This document shows positions 37,162-44,830 of a stretch of DNA of 64,000 nucleotides, piece after piece. A program made the position numbers and the translations under genes. The stretch's first letter is position 1. Every line of letters starts with the position of its first letter. The notes beneath the pieces were generated by a model, which saw only the letters and a list, made by a program, of their open reading frames with translations, was not told where the DNA came from and searched no databases. Source of the DNA: Rhizomicrobium sp. (GTDB lineage: Bacteria; Pseudomonadota; Alphaproteobacteria; Micropepsales; Micropepsaceae); NCBI GenBank assembly GCA_037200045.1, contig JBBCHM010000001.1, positions 1,302,001 to 1,366,000 on the forward strand, written 5' to 3'.

Positions 37162-37796
37162 ATGTTGTCCCCTTTCAGGCGGGCCCGCTTCTGCCGGGCG
37201 AAGTGCCACGACGCGCCGATCACCACGATCGCCGTCGCCAGCGTGGCGCCTGTCGCGATCCGGGTCGTCGCCGACGCGTCGAAGATGAGCGCGGCGTTGA
37301 GGACGACGAAGCCGCAGATCACGAAGATCCAGCCGCCGAAGCGGTGCGTCTTGTCCCAGACTTCGTCGTCGGCGAGGGTCCAAGGGGTTCGGATGCCGGC
37401 GAAATGATTGGGCCGCAGCTTGCCGCTCACATTGCCGATGACGATCAGCGCGATTCCGGATGCGGCATGGACAAGGTTCGGACCGGCCCAGGCGAGATGG
37501 AACACCGGGCCCAGGGCGACGCTGAAGCTTGCCGCCGACATCGACGTGACGGCAAGCCAGATCGCGCCATAGGCCGATTGCGATTGGAAAAGATTGCGGC
37601 CACGGGGTGTGATCCACGGTACGGCGGCGAACAGGAGCCAGAACAGCGCCGCCAGGGCCGGGATGAAGAAGAGCAGCGCCACGCGGGCGAAATTGGCGGC
37701 GAGCGCGACCGGCATTCGCAGTGCGATCACGGCCGCCACGGCGAACATGCCGAGGACGAGAAGGGCGCTGACGGCGGCGTAGGGCTTGGCGATCAT
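37158..37796 (-). CDS. SdpI-family membrane protein
   Basis: A 212-residue multi-pass membrane protein with about six hydrophobic segments. The SdpI signature NHFAGIRTPWTLADDEVW with DKTHRFGGWIFV is unmistakable (about residues 131-155). In Bacillus, SdpI gives immunity to the SdpC killing factor and also sequesters its repressor SdpR. The presence of an ArsR-type gene immediately upstream, overlapping it by 4 bases, repeats that sdpRI arrangement, but no toxin gene is visible here. It is longer than some SdpI proteins because of an additional N-terminal hydrophobic region. Confidence 0.9.
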   Translation of the reverse strand: MIAKPYAAVSALLVLGMFAVAAVIALRMPVALAANFARVALLFFIPALAALFWLLFAAVPWITPRGRNLFQSQSAYGAIWLAVTSMSAASFSVALGPVFHLAWAGPNLVHAASGIALIVIGNVSGKLRPNHFAGIRTPWTLADDEVWDKTHRFGGWIFVICGFVVLNAALIFDASATTRIATGATLATAIVVIGASWHFARQKRARLKGDNI

Positions 37797-38095
37797 GCGA
37801 GGCCCTTGGCGGCGCGCGCGCGGCGCGGCTTGGGCTGGCCGATGCCGAAACCGTCCGCGAAGCCGAGCAGGGCGTCTTCGAGCACCGAAAGATTGAGGCG
37901 GTAGGTGACGGTGGTGCCGCTCTTCTCGGCGGTGACGAGGCCGGCGTCGCGCAGGATGGTGAAATGTCCCGACAGTGTCGGCTTGCTGACGCTGAAATGC
38001 GACGCGATCTCGCCGGCATTCATGTTGCGCGCGCGCAGAAGCTGAAGGATGCGGCGGCGGGTCGGATCGGCGAGGGCGCGGAAGACGAGGTTCAT
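37793..38095 (-). CDS. ArsR-family repressor (SdpR-like)
   Basis: A 100-residue winged-helix regulator. N-terminal NLVFRALADPTRRRILQLLR, recognition helix region HFSVSKPTLSGHFTILRDAG and wing KSGTTVTYRLNLS are the SdpR/ArsR pattern; metal-binding cysteines are absent, so it is not a metal sensor. It leads the operon ArsR-SdpI-hydrolase. The perfect palindrome one base upstream of its ATG (38097-38120) is almost surely its own operator. Confidence 0.93.
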   Translation of the reverse strand: MNLVFRALADPTRRRILQLLRARNMNAGEIASHFSVSKPTLSGHFTILRDAGLVTAEKSGTTVTYRLNLSVLEDALLGFADGFGIGQPKPRRARAAKGLA

Positions 38096-38096
38096 G

Positions 38097-38120
38097 TTCG
38101 GTATTTAGGCAAATACCGAA
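38097..38120. promoter_or_regulatory. Perfect 10+10 palindrome, probable SdpR-like operator
   Basis: TTCGGTATTT (38097-38106) and AAATACCGAA (38111-38120) are exact reverse complements around AGGC. The site abuts the repressor's ATG, leaving no room for a ribosome-binding sequence between; the mRNA may be leaderless or nearly so. An AT-rich run (TTAAAATTC) next to it could hold the -10 or -35. Confidence 0.78.
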
Positions 38121-38164
38121 TTAAAATTCAAGCGCGAAACGCGGCGTGCCGGGGGGAAAACCGC

Positions 38165-38506
38165 TTAGACCGAGAAGCTGGTGCCGCAGCCGCAGGAGGA
38201 TTGGGCGTTGGGGTTGTTGACCTTGAAGGCGGCGCCGATCAGGTCGGTGGAGAAATCGATCTCCGCGCCCTTCAGGAAGTCCAGGCTGACCGGATCGATC
38301 AGCACCGTGGCGCCGTCGCGCTCCACCACCAGGTCGTCGTCCATCCGCGCGTCGTCGAGCGCGAAATTGTACTGGAACCCCGAGCAGCCGCCGCCGGTCA
38401 CCGCCAGCCGGAGCATGGTGGGCGCGGGTTCCGATTTCAGGATGTCCGCGATGCGCTTGGCGGCGCGGGCGGAAACGGTCACGGGCAGGGCGGTTTCGAC
38501 GGTCAT
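38165..38506 (-). CDS. erpA: Iron-sulfur cluster insertion protein ErpA
   Basis: A-type carrier of Fe-S clusters (113 aa). The three ligand cysteines are in GGGCSGFQYNF (about residue 41) and SSCGCGTSFSV (the C-terminus). DPVSLDFLKGAEIDF and FKVNNPNAQ match ErpA/IscA. It stands alone between the SdpR-like gene and a repeat hairpin, and is on the same strand as the sdp-like operon but with its own spacing of 69 bases. Confidence 0.94.
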   Translation of the reverse strand: MTVETALPVTVSARAAKRIADILKSEPAPTMLRLAVTGGGCSGFQYNFALDDARMDDDLVVERDGATVLIDPVSLDFLKGAEIDFSTDLIGAAFKVNNPNAQSSCGCGTSFSV

Positions 38507-38547
38507 CTTCTCTATCTAGTACGCCGGGGCGCTCTAAAAAAGGGGCT

Positions 38548-38606
38548 CACGCGGAGGCGCGGAGACGCGGAGGGGCGAAACTCCGCGTCCTCCGCGGCTC
38601 CGCGCG
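38548..38606. repeat. CGCGGAG-array inverted repeat (hairpin)
   Basis: The left arm (38548-38572) holds three CGCGGAG units, the right arm (38581-38606) three CTCCGCG units, with GGGCGAAA between. The arms are nearly perfect complements. The same unit occurs inside the dispersed elements at 19958 and 35671 and in the hairpin at 51858. It lies between erpA and the GFA gene, where it could stop or stabilise transcripts. Confidence 0.8.
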
Positions 38607-38632
38607 CGGAATAAGCCGGTGCGGACCGGGGT

Positions 38633-39031
38633 TTACCACGGCGATTGGCGATGGCGCGGCGCCGCGTCGGTGGTGTCGAACCAGCCGATGTCGCTTTCGG
38701 TCCAGATATGCAGGTCCGGCTTGACCAGCGCGGGGTCGTCCAGCGTGGCGGCGTTGACGCCGATCCGCGCCGCGCCGTCGCGGCGGAAGACAAGCTGGGT
38801 CCCGCAGGCGCCGCAGAACTCCCGCTGAACCTGCGCCGTCGAGCGATAAAGGGCGGGCGCGCCGCGCGTGTAGCGAAAATCGGCCGCTCCGACATTCGCG
38901 AAAGCGGCGAACGCGGCGCCGAGCGATCTTTGGCAGGAGCGGCAATGGCAGATGACGGTCCGGACCACCTCGCCCTCGACGGCATAGCGCAACGCGCCGC
39001 AATGGCAGCCGCCTTCGATCGGTGCGCTCAC
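38633..39031 (-). CDS. GFA-family glutathione-dependent formaldehyde-activating-like protein
   Basis: A 132-residue zinc-binding protein of the GFA fold. Zinc-ligand cysteines are in GGCHCGALRYAV, VICHCRSCQRSLGAAFA and FCGACGTQLVFRRDG, typical of the family. The name reflects one member that binds glutathione; most members have unknown substrates. GTG at 39031 is chosen because an ATG of the same frame is only found far upstream and a nearby MAITIP reading hits a stop. Confidence 0.87.
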   Translation of the reverse strand: MSAPIEGGCHCGALRYAVEGEVVRTVICHCRSCQRSLGAAFAAFANVGAADFRYTRGAPALYRSTAQVQREFCGACGTQLVFRRDGAARIGVNAATLDDPALVKPDLHIWTESDIGWFDTTDAAPRHRQSPW

Positions 39032-39153
39032 GGACGCGGCTCGCGGGGGACGGGAATTGTGATGGCCATGGCGCCAATCTAACGCCGGCACCACAGGGCG
39101 CGGCGTGCGGAATTTGGATAGCCCCCATGCGCCGGCCATGACAAATTGCGGGC

Positions 39154-40464
39154 ATGCAGAGTCGCGAGACCGCACAGCCGCCCGGCCGCCTTCTCCCGCC
39201 GATCTACCTTCCCCCGGCCGAACGCGCGTCCTTCGCGGCGCGGCCTTCCGACAGCCGGGGGCGGTTCTTCGCGGAGCCGGAGAGCGCGACGCGGACCTGC
39301 TATCAGCGCGACCGCGACCGGATCATCCATTCCGCCGCCTTCCGGCGGATGAAGCACAAGACCCAGGTCTTCGTGCAGCATGAGGGCGATTATTACCGCA
39401 CAAGGCTGACGCATTCGCTGGAGGTGGCGCAGATCGCGCGCAGCCTAGCGCGCGTGCTGGCGCTGGACGAGGACCTGGCCGAGAGCCTGGCGCTGGCGCA
39501 CGACCTCGGCCACACCCCGTTCGGCCATGCCGGCGAGGAGGCGCTGAACGCCGTAACCGAATCCATCGGCGGCTTCGATCACAACGCCCACGCGCTGCGG
39601 CTGGTGACCAAGCTCGAACACCGCTATGCGGCGTTCGACGGGCTGAACCTGACCTGGGAGACGCTGGAGGGGCTGGTCAAGCACAACGGACCTTTGATTT
39701 CCCCCCTCCGCCCTTCGCCGGCCGAGGGGCCGGCTACGGGCACCTCCCCCGCCGGCGCTCCGCGCGCGGGGGAGGCGGGCCTTTCTTCGCGGCCGATGGT
39801 ATTGCCTGGGCCGATCCAGTCCTTCGACGCGCGCTGGACGCTCGATCTGGCGCACTGGCCGTCGCTGGAGGCGCAGGTGGCGGCGATGGCGGACGACATC
39901 GCCTATGTGAACCACGACATCGACGACGGTTTGCGGGCCGAGCTGTTCACCATCGACGATCTCGCCGGCGCGCCGCTGGCGGGCGAGCATGTCCGCGAGG
40001 TCATCGCGCGGTTCGGGCGGCTCGAACTCGGGCGCTTCATCGGCGAGCTCGTCCGTACACTGATGAGCCGGATGGTCGACGACCTGTTGGCGCAAACGCG
40101 GGCGCGGATCGCCGCGGCGGGACTGGCCTCGGCGCGGGATGTCCGCGCGCAGGCGCTGGCCCTGGCGGCGTTTTCCCCGGCCATGGGGTCGCAGGTGGAG
40201 GCGCTCAAGCGCTTCCTGTTCGCGCACATGTATCGCCATCCGCGCGTGATGGTTCCGATCGGGCGGGCCAAGGCGGTGGTCGCGGAATTGTTCGCGGCGT
40301 TCAGCGCGGAACCCGCCAAAATGCCCGCCGACTGGGCGGCGCTGTGCGGCGCGCCGGGCGACGCGGTGACCGGCGGGGTGGTGCGCGATTACATCGCGGG
40401 GATGACCGATCGCTACGCCTTGCTGGAATATGGCCGGGTTTTCCGCGAGGTTATCGAGCTTTAG
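39154..40464 (+). CDS. dgt: Deoxyguanosinetriphosphate triphosphohydrolase-like protein, with in-frame REP insertion
   Basis: HD-domain dNTP triphosphohydrolase (436 aa) that limits dNTP pools. HD motifs are TRLTHSLEVAQIARSLAR and LALAHDLGHTPFGHAGEEAL, then DDIAYVNHDIDDGL. Between KHNGPL and the conserved segment near SFDARWTL lies an extra Pro/Gly/Ala-rich stretch (about residues 182-213) encoded by a REP-like palindrome (39697-39782). The insertion keeps the frame and adds around 30 residues at a surface loop, so the enzyme may still work. It is upstream of the SPOR-nagZ-scpAB group. Confidence 0.93.
   Translation: MQSRETAQPPGRLLPPIYLPPAERASFAARPSDSRGRFFAEPESATRTCYQRDRDRIIHSAAFRRMKHKTQVFVQHEGDYYRTRLTHSLEVAQIARSLARVLALDEDLAESLALAHDLGHTPFGHAGEEALNAVTESIGGFDHNAHALRLVTKLEHRYAAFDGLNLTWETLEGLVKHNGPLISPLRPSPAEGPATGTSPAGAPRAGEAGLSSRPMVLPGPIQSFDARWTLDLAHWPSLEAQVAAMADDIAYVNHDIDDGLRAELFTIDDLAGAPLAGEHVREVIARFGRLELGRFIGELVRTLMSRMVDDLLAQTRARIAAAGLASARDVRAQALALAAFSPAMGSQVEALKRFLFAHMYRHPRVMVPIGRAKAVVAELFAAFSAEPAKMPADWAALCGAPGDAVTGGVVRDYIAGMTDRYALLEYGRVFREVIEL
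39697..39782. repeat. REP-like palindrome inserted within dgt
   Basis: The segment contains CCGGCC-GAG-GGGCCGG and, after a GGGCACCTCCCCCGC block, its partner GCGCGGGGGAGG. CCTCCCCCGC/GCGGGGGAGG form a long stem. Palindromes of the CCTCCCCCGC...GCGGGGGAGG type are familiar intergenic repeats of GC-rich alphaproteobacteria; here it lies in a coding sequence without breaking it. Confidence 0.72.
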
Positions 40465-40534
40465 GCCTTGCCGGTGCCATGATTCGGGCGCGGACGGGTG
40501 CTAGATTGGTTTCAAGAGAATCGGAGCCGGAGCC

Positions 40535-41350
40535 ATGGCCAATTTCGAGAGAGGATCGGACGACGTTCGCGTGTTCGACGCCGCCGAGGACGAGGAAGAC
40601 GTCGAAGGCTCGCGCCTTCCGCTTCTGATCGTCATCGCGCTGCTCGTGCTGGCGGCGTTCGGCGCGGTGGTCTGGCTCGCCTATCAGAAGGGCGTGCAGC
40701 AGGGCCATGCGGAGGCGCCGCGCGTGATCGCGGCCGCGCAGGGACCGGCCAAGGTCGCGCCCGAGAATGCCGGCGGGACGCCGACGCCCTATACGGGTCT
40801 CAAGATCTATCAGCAGCCCGCGCCGTCGGACGCGGAGGCCAGCGGCGATACCGCGCCGCCCTCGAACGATGCGATGAAGCCGGCGCCGGCTCCCGTCCAG
40901 GCGACGCCGGCCCCGCCGCCGCCCAAGCCTGTCGCTACGGCGCCGGTGCAGACGCCGGCCGTGACGGCGCCGCCGCCGGCCGCGCCCAAGCCGGCGCCGG
41001 TTGTCGCCAAGCCCGCGCCGGTCGAGCCGAAGACTGTGCCGGCCCAGACCGTGGCAGCGCCGCCCAAGCCGGCGCCCGCGCCCGTCGTGGCGCCGGCCGC
41101 GCCCGCCGGGTCCGGGTTGCTGCAGATCGGATCGTACAAGTCGGAGGCGGACGCGAATGCCGCCTGGGCCGCGTACAAGGCCAAGCACGCTTCGCTGGTG
41201 AGCGGATTGTCGTCCGATGTGAAATCGGCGGACCTCGGGGCCAAGGGGACTTGGTACCGCCTGCGCATCGTGGCGGGCAGCAAGGCCGAGGCGAGCGCTT
41301 TGTGCGCCAAGCTGAAGGCCGAAGGCGGCGATTGTCTCCTGGCCAAATAA
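40535..41350 (+). CDS. SPOR-domain inner-membrane protein
   Basis: A bitopic protein of 271 residues. Short cytosolic acidic N-terminus (about 28 residues), one membrane helix (LPLLIVIALLVLAAFGAVVW), a long periplasmic Pro/Ala/Lys linker, and a C-terminal SPOR domain (GLLQIGSYKSEADANAAWAA to end, about 195-271) which binds glycan strands stripped of peptides at division sites. The position upstream of nagZ-scpAB is conserved in Alphaproteobacteria. A division-site role is inferred from the domain. Confidence 0.9.
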   Translation: MANFERGSDDVRVFDAAEDEEDVEGSRLPLLIVIALLVLAAFGAVVWLAYQKGVQQGHAEAPRVIAAAQGPAKVAPENAGGTPTPYTGLKIYQQPAPSDAEASGDTAPPSNDAMKPAPAPVQATPAPPPPKPVATAPVQTPAVTAPPPAAPKPAPVVAKPAPVEPKTVPAQTVAAPPKPAPAPVVAPAAPAGSGLLQIGSYKSEADANAAWAAYKAKHASLVSGLSSDVKSADLGAKGTWYRLRIVAGSKAEASALCAKLKAEGGDCLLAK

Positions 41351-41371
41351 GCCGGGCGGAAGAGCAGGGGC

Positions 41372-42400
41372 ATGCGAACACGCGCGATCTATGGCTGCGC
41401 CGGCTTGGAGCTTGGCGCCGCGGAGCGGGATTTTTTCCGCGAGGTTCAGCCTTGGGGATTCGTCCTGTTCGCACGGAACATCGATACGCCCGACCAGATC
41501 CGCGCGCTGGTGGCGGCGCTGCGCGAGACGGTCGGCGATGCGCGCGCGCCGGTGCTGATCGACCAGGAAGGCGGGCGCGTGGCGCGGCTGAAGCCGCCCG
41601 TGTGGAAGGCCAGGCTGCCCGCGGCGCGCTTCGGAGAAATCTATGCGGCGAACCATGAAGCGGCGCTCGAAGCGGTCTACCTGAACGCGCGGTTGATCGC
41701 GCACGATTTGACGGAGCTCGGCATCAACGTCGATTGCCTGCCGGTGCTCGATGTGCCGATCGAGGGTGCCGATGCGGTGATCGGCGACCGTGCCTTTGCC
41801 CACGATCCCGCGGCGATCATCGATCTGGGCCGGGCGCAGATCGAGGGACTGCTGGAGGGCGGCGTGCTGCCCATCATGAAGCACATTCCCGGCCATGGCC
41901 GCGCCACGGCCGATTCGCATCTGGCGCTGCCGCGCGTCGCGACCGAGGCCGAGGAACTCAGCGCCACGGATTTCGTGACCTTCCGCAGTCTCAACACCTG
42001 CCCGATGGCGATGACGGCGCATGTCGTCTACGAGGCCATCGATCCCCAGCGCCCGGCGACCACCAGCCCGAAAGTGATTCGCGACGTGATTCGCGGCGAG
42101 ATCGGTTTCGACGGCCTGTTGATATCGGACGATCTTTCGATGAACGCGCTGGACGGGCCCTTGCCGGTGCGTACAAAGGCGGCTCTGTTTGCGGGCTGCG
42201 ATGTGGTGCTTCACTGCAACGGCAAGATGGATGAGATGGCCGAAGTGGCATCCGAGGTGAAGGAACTGGACGGGCAGGCGCTGCGGCGCGCGGAACATGC
42301 GCTGTCGCATCTGAGCGTGCCCGACGCGTTCGATCCGGCGGCCGCCGAGGCGCGCCTCGCCGAGCTCATGGCCGCCAATCACGCCGGCGTGAGCGCATGA
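41372..42400 (+). CDS. nagZ: Beta-N-acetylhexosaminidase NagZ
   Basis: Glycoside hydrolase family 3 enzyme releasing N-acetylglucosamine from anhydromuropeptides in peptidoglycan recycling. Motifs: LIDQEGGRVARLKPP (residues 66-80), MKHIPGHGRATADSHLALP with the catalytic His, and the nucleophile aspartate in LLISDDLSMNAL. The 342-residue length is usual for cytosolic NagZ. Its stop overlaps the scpA start (ATGA). Confidence 0.96.
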   Translation: MRTRAIYGCAGLELGAAERDFFREVQPWGFVLFARNIDTPDQIRALVAALRETVGDARAPVLIDQEGGRVARLKPPVWKARLPAARFGEIYAANHEAALEAVYLNARLIAHDLTELGINVDCLPVLDVPIEGADAVIGDRAFAHDPAAIIDLGRAQIEGLLEGGVLPIMKHIPGHGRATADSHLALPRVATEAEELSATDFVTFRSLNTCPMAMTAHVVYEAIDPQRPATTSPKVIRDVIRGEIGFDGLLISDDLSMNALDGPLPVRTKAALFAGCDVVLHCNGKMDEMAEVASEVKELDGQALRRAEHALSHLSVPDAFDPAAAEARLAELMAANHAGVSA

Positions 42401-43221
42401 GCGACCCGGGCGAGAATTTCGGCGATTTCGACGCCATCGTGGCCCCGGCCGACGAAGCGCTGATGATCCATGTCGACGGCTTCGAAGGGCCGCTCGACCT
42501 GCTCCTGACCCTGGCGCGCAACCAGAAGGTCGACATCGCCAAGATCTCGATTCTGAAGCTCGCGGACCAGTATCTCGAATTCATCGAATCCGCCAAGAAG
42601 ATGAACCTGGAGCTGGCGGCCGACTATCTGGTGATGGCGGCGTGGCTGGCCTATCTCAAGTCGCGGCTCATCCTGCCGCAGCCGCCTTCGGTGGACGGCG
42701 AACCGTCGGCCGACGAGATGGCGACGCGGCTGCGCTGGCGGCTGCAGCGGCTGGAGGCGATGCGCCAGGCGGCGGCGCGGCTGATGGCCGGCGACCGGCT
42801 GGGGCGCGACGTGTTCGGGCGCGGCGATCCGGAGCCGGTCAATGTCGTCAAGCTCAAGACCTACAAGGACACGCTGTTCGACCTTCTGACCGCCTATGCG
42901 ACGCAGCGCACCAAGACGCTGGGCGGCCGGACCTATGTGCGCCAGCACGCGCCGGTGCTCCTGATCGAGGAGGCCCGGGCGCGGCTGGAGCGGATGCTGG
43001 GCCGCATCGCCGACTGGAGCGGGCTGGAGCGGCTTCTGCCGTTCGAATGGTCCGGCGGGCAGCGGCGGCGCTCGGCCATCGCGTCCACGCTGTTGGCCTG
43101 CCTGGAGCTGGCGCGGGACGGGCGGATCGAGATCCGCCAGATGGCGCCGTTCGAAGAGGTTTATATTCGCGACAAGATCGCAGCTTTTTCAGTCGACGAA
43201 ACAGCAAAGGTCACGCCATGA
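42397..43221 (+). CDS. scpA: Segregation and condensation protein A
   Basis: Kleisin subunit that bridges SMC heads; works with ScpB (next gene) and SMC (55210-58668). The N-terminal part has the kleisin signature HVDGFEGPLDLLLTLARNQK (24-43), then DIAKISILKLADQYLEFI, AADYLVMAAWLAYLKSRLIL; the C-terminal winged helix is near the end (EIRQMAPFEEVYIR). 274 residues. The start and stop each overlap a neighbour by four bases. Confidence 0.95.
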   Translation: MSDPGENFGDFDAIVAPADEALMIHVDGFEGPLDLLLTLARNQKVDIAKISILKLADQYLEFIESAKKMNLELAADYLVMAAWLAYLKSRLILPQPPSVDGEPSADEMATRLRWRLQRLEAMRQAAARLMAGDRLGRDVFGRGDPEPVNVVKLKTYKDTLFDLLTAYATQRTKTLGGRTYVRQHAPVLLIEEARARLERMLGRIADWSGLERLLPFEWSGGQRRRSAIASTLLACLELARDGRIEIRQMAPFEEVYIRDKIAAFSVDETAKVTP

Positions 43222-43961
43222 GTGGAGTCGCCCGCCTGGTCGCCAAGATCGAAACGGAAATGGGAGTGGAAGTGGAACAAGAGGGGGCCGAGTTTGCGGC
43301 CGAGACGCCGGCGGAAGCTGTGGGCGTAAACCCCGAGCATTTGCGCATGATCGAAGCGCTGCTGTTCGCCGCCGGCGAGCCGCTGGATGCGAAGGCGCTG
43401 TCAACATCTTTGCCGGAAGGCGCGGACGTGCCGGCGCTGCTGGCCGAGCTTCAGGCGGGCTATGAGAAACACGGTGTAAACCTTTCGAATGTCGCGGGAA
43501 AATGGCAGTTCCGCACCGCGCCGGACCTCGCTTTCCTGCTGCGCAAGGAGCAGCCCGAGCAGCGGCGGCTGAGCCGCGCCGCGATCGAGACTCTGGCGAT
43601 CATCGCCTATCATCAGCCGGTGACGCGGGCGGAGATCGAGGATATTCGCGGCGTCATGTTGTCCAAGGGGACGCTTGATGTCCTCATGGAAATTGGCTGG
43701 GTGAAGATCCGCGGCCGCAAGAAGACGCCGGGCCGGCCGGTGACCTTCGGCACGACGGAGACTTTCCTGGTCCAGTTCGGGCTGGAGAATGTGAACCACC
43801 TGCCGGGCGTGGACGAGCTGAAGGCGGCCGGCTTCCTGGAAGCCATCCCGCCCGCCGGCTTCGACGTGCCGAGCCCGAGCGACGAGCTGGGGCCGGACGA
43901 AGACCCCTATACCGGCGAGGAAGAAGCCGATCTTGCGACCGGCGGGCCGGAGCTGAACTAG
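43218..43961 (+). CDS. scpB: Segregation and condensation protein B
   Basis: Winged-helix partner of ScpA in the SMC complex, 247 residues. Two winged-helix domains are visible: LRMIEALLFAAGEPLDAKAL, RRLSRAAIETLAIIAYHQPV with TRAEIEDIRGVMLSKGTLDV, then GWVKIRGRKKTPGRPVTFGT. An acidic C-terminal tail (DELGPDEDPYTGEEEADL) follows. ATG overlaps the scpA stop. In many Alphaproteobacteria tatABC would follow; here the order breaks and the RiPP-like locus begins. Confidence 0.95.
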   Translation: MSGVARLVAKIETEMGVEVEQEGAEFAAETPAEAVGVNPEHLRMIEALLFAAGEPLDAKALSTSLPEGADVPALLAELQAGYEKHGVNLSNVAGKWQFRTAPDLAFLLRKEQPEQRRLSRAAIETLAIIAYHQPVTRAEIEDIRGVMLSKGTLDVLMEIGWVKIRGRKKTPGRPVTFGTTETFLVQFGLENVNHLPGVDELKAAGFLEAIPPAGFDVPSPSDELGPDEDPYTGEEEADLATGGPELN

Positions 43962-43969
43962 GCGGTGCG

Positions 43970-44701
43970 TCAGGCCGGCGAAACCAGCGTCGCGAGTGCG
44001 GCGAACGCGGCGAGCTCCGCGGCGCCGGTCGCGAGCGTCATCGCATAAAAGCGGCGGGCGGTCGCGGGATCGAACCAGTTCCATTTGCGGGACCGTCCCC
44101 GGATCGCGACGCCGTCGACCAGCGCGAAGGCCGCGATCGCGGGCGCGGCGGCCCAGGCCGGGCCGCCGGCGATCGCGAGATAGACCAGGCCGCGCGAGCC
44201 GACATGGCCGAGCGTGGCGCCGAGCCGCTCGATGAACAGCATGTGGCGCACCCAGGGTGAGAGCCGGGCGCCCGCCAGCCAGGCTTCCAGCACTTGCGGA
44301 TCCAGTCCGCGCAGCCGTTCGGCGATGCCGCTGGCCAGCACGAAGGCGATCTCGCTCGAAGACGCGCCGATGCCGAAAGCCACGATGCCGCTTGCATCGG
44401 GGCGCACGCCCGACCAGAGGACGGCGGCGGCCAGCAGGCCGAGTTCGTCGACCGCCGAGAACAGGCCCCACGCGGCGGCGCCGGCGATGCCGGCTTCCAC
44501 GCGCCGGCGCACGCCCGAAAGGCGCATCAGGCCAAATTTCACCGCGACCGCCACGGCCCAGCTCGCGGCGCCGATCGCCAGGCACGGTCCGGCGGACGGC
44601 GCGGCGAAGCCGAGCGCCAGCGGCGGGACGATCATCAGCGCCAGGGTGCCGAACAAGGACGGCAGGCCCGACGGCACGGCGGACTGTGGAACTGGCGTCA
44701 T
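43970..44701 (-). CDS. Multi-pass integral membrane protein next to the RiPP-like genes
   Basis: A 243-residue protein with about seven hydrophobic segments (SLFGTLALMIVPPLALGFAA, LAIGAASWAVAVAVKFGLM, GIAGAAAWGLFSAVDELGLL, AFGIGASSSEIAFVLASGIA, LGHVGSRGLVYLAI and others). Glu/Ser residues within segments three and four and a His in LGHVGSRG recall intramembrane protease-like YhfC or CPBP proteins, but the exact motif is not present and I do not assign it. It is divergent from the radical SAM gene, sharing the AT-rich 44702-44830 region. It could serve as immunity, processing or export protein, or may be unrelated. Confidence 0.7.
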   Translation of the reverse strand: MTPVPQSAVPSGLPSLFGTLALMIVPPLALGFAAPSAGPCLAIGAASWAVAVAVKFGLMRLSGVRRRVEAGIAGAAAWGLFSAVDELGLLAAAVLWSGVRPDASGIVAFGIGASSSEIAFVLASGIAERLRGLDPQVLEAWLAGARLSPWVRHMLFIERLGATLGHVGSRGLVYLAIAGGPAWAAAPAIAAFALVDGVAIRGRSRKWNWFDPATARRFYAMTLATGAAELAAFAALATLVSPA

Positions 44702-44760
44702 GGAAAACCGGGCTTTTCATGGATTCAATGGATGTTGCAAGTATTCGTATAGTATTACTG

Positions 44761-44788
44761 TTGACAACCTTGAGTTATATTATATTCT
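44761..44788 (+). promoter_or_regulatory. Promoter of the radical SAM/peptide operon
   Basis: TTGACA at 44761-44766 with TATTCT at 44783-44788 (16-base spacer), inside an AT-rich stretch that contrasts with the surrounding DNA. Upstream, AGTATT occurs twice with an 11-base period (44740-44756), which looks like a one-turn regulator site. A start of transcription near 44795 would lie just past the ATG at 44792, supporting the ATG at 44831 as the real start. Confidence 0.6.
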
Positions 44789-44830
44789 CCAATGAACGTC
44801 GTGACGCAGACCTGTAAAGGCGCTCGCTCC

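Noticed and set aside
40810-41373. Minus-strand frame rich in Gly/Ala/Thr opposite the SPOR gene
   Set aside because: It mirrors the Pro/Ala/Lys linker of the SPOR protein; repetitive composition is due to the linker and not to a glycine-rich protein.
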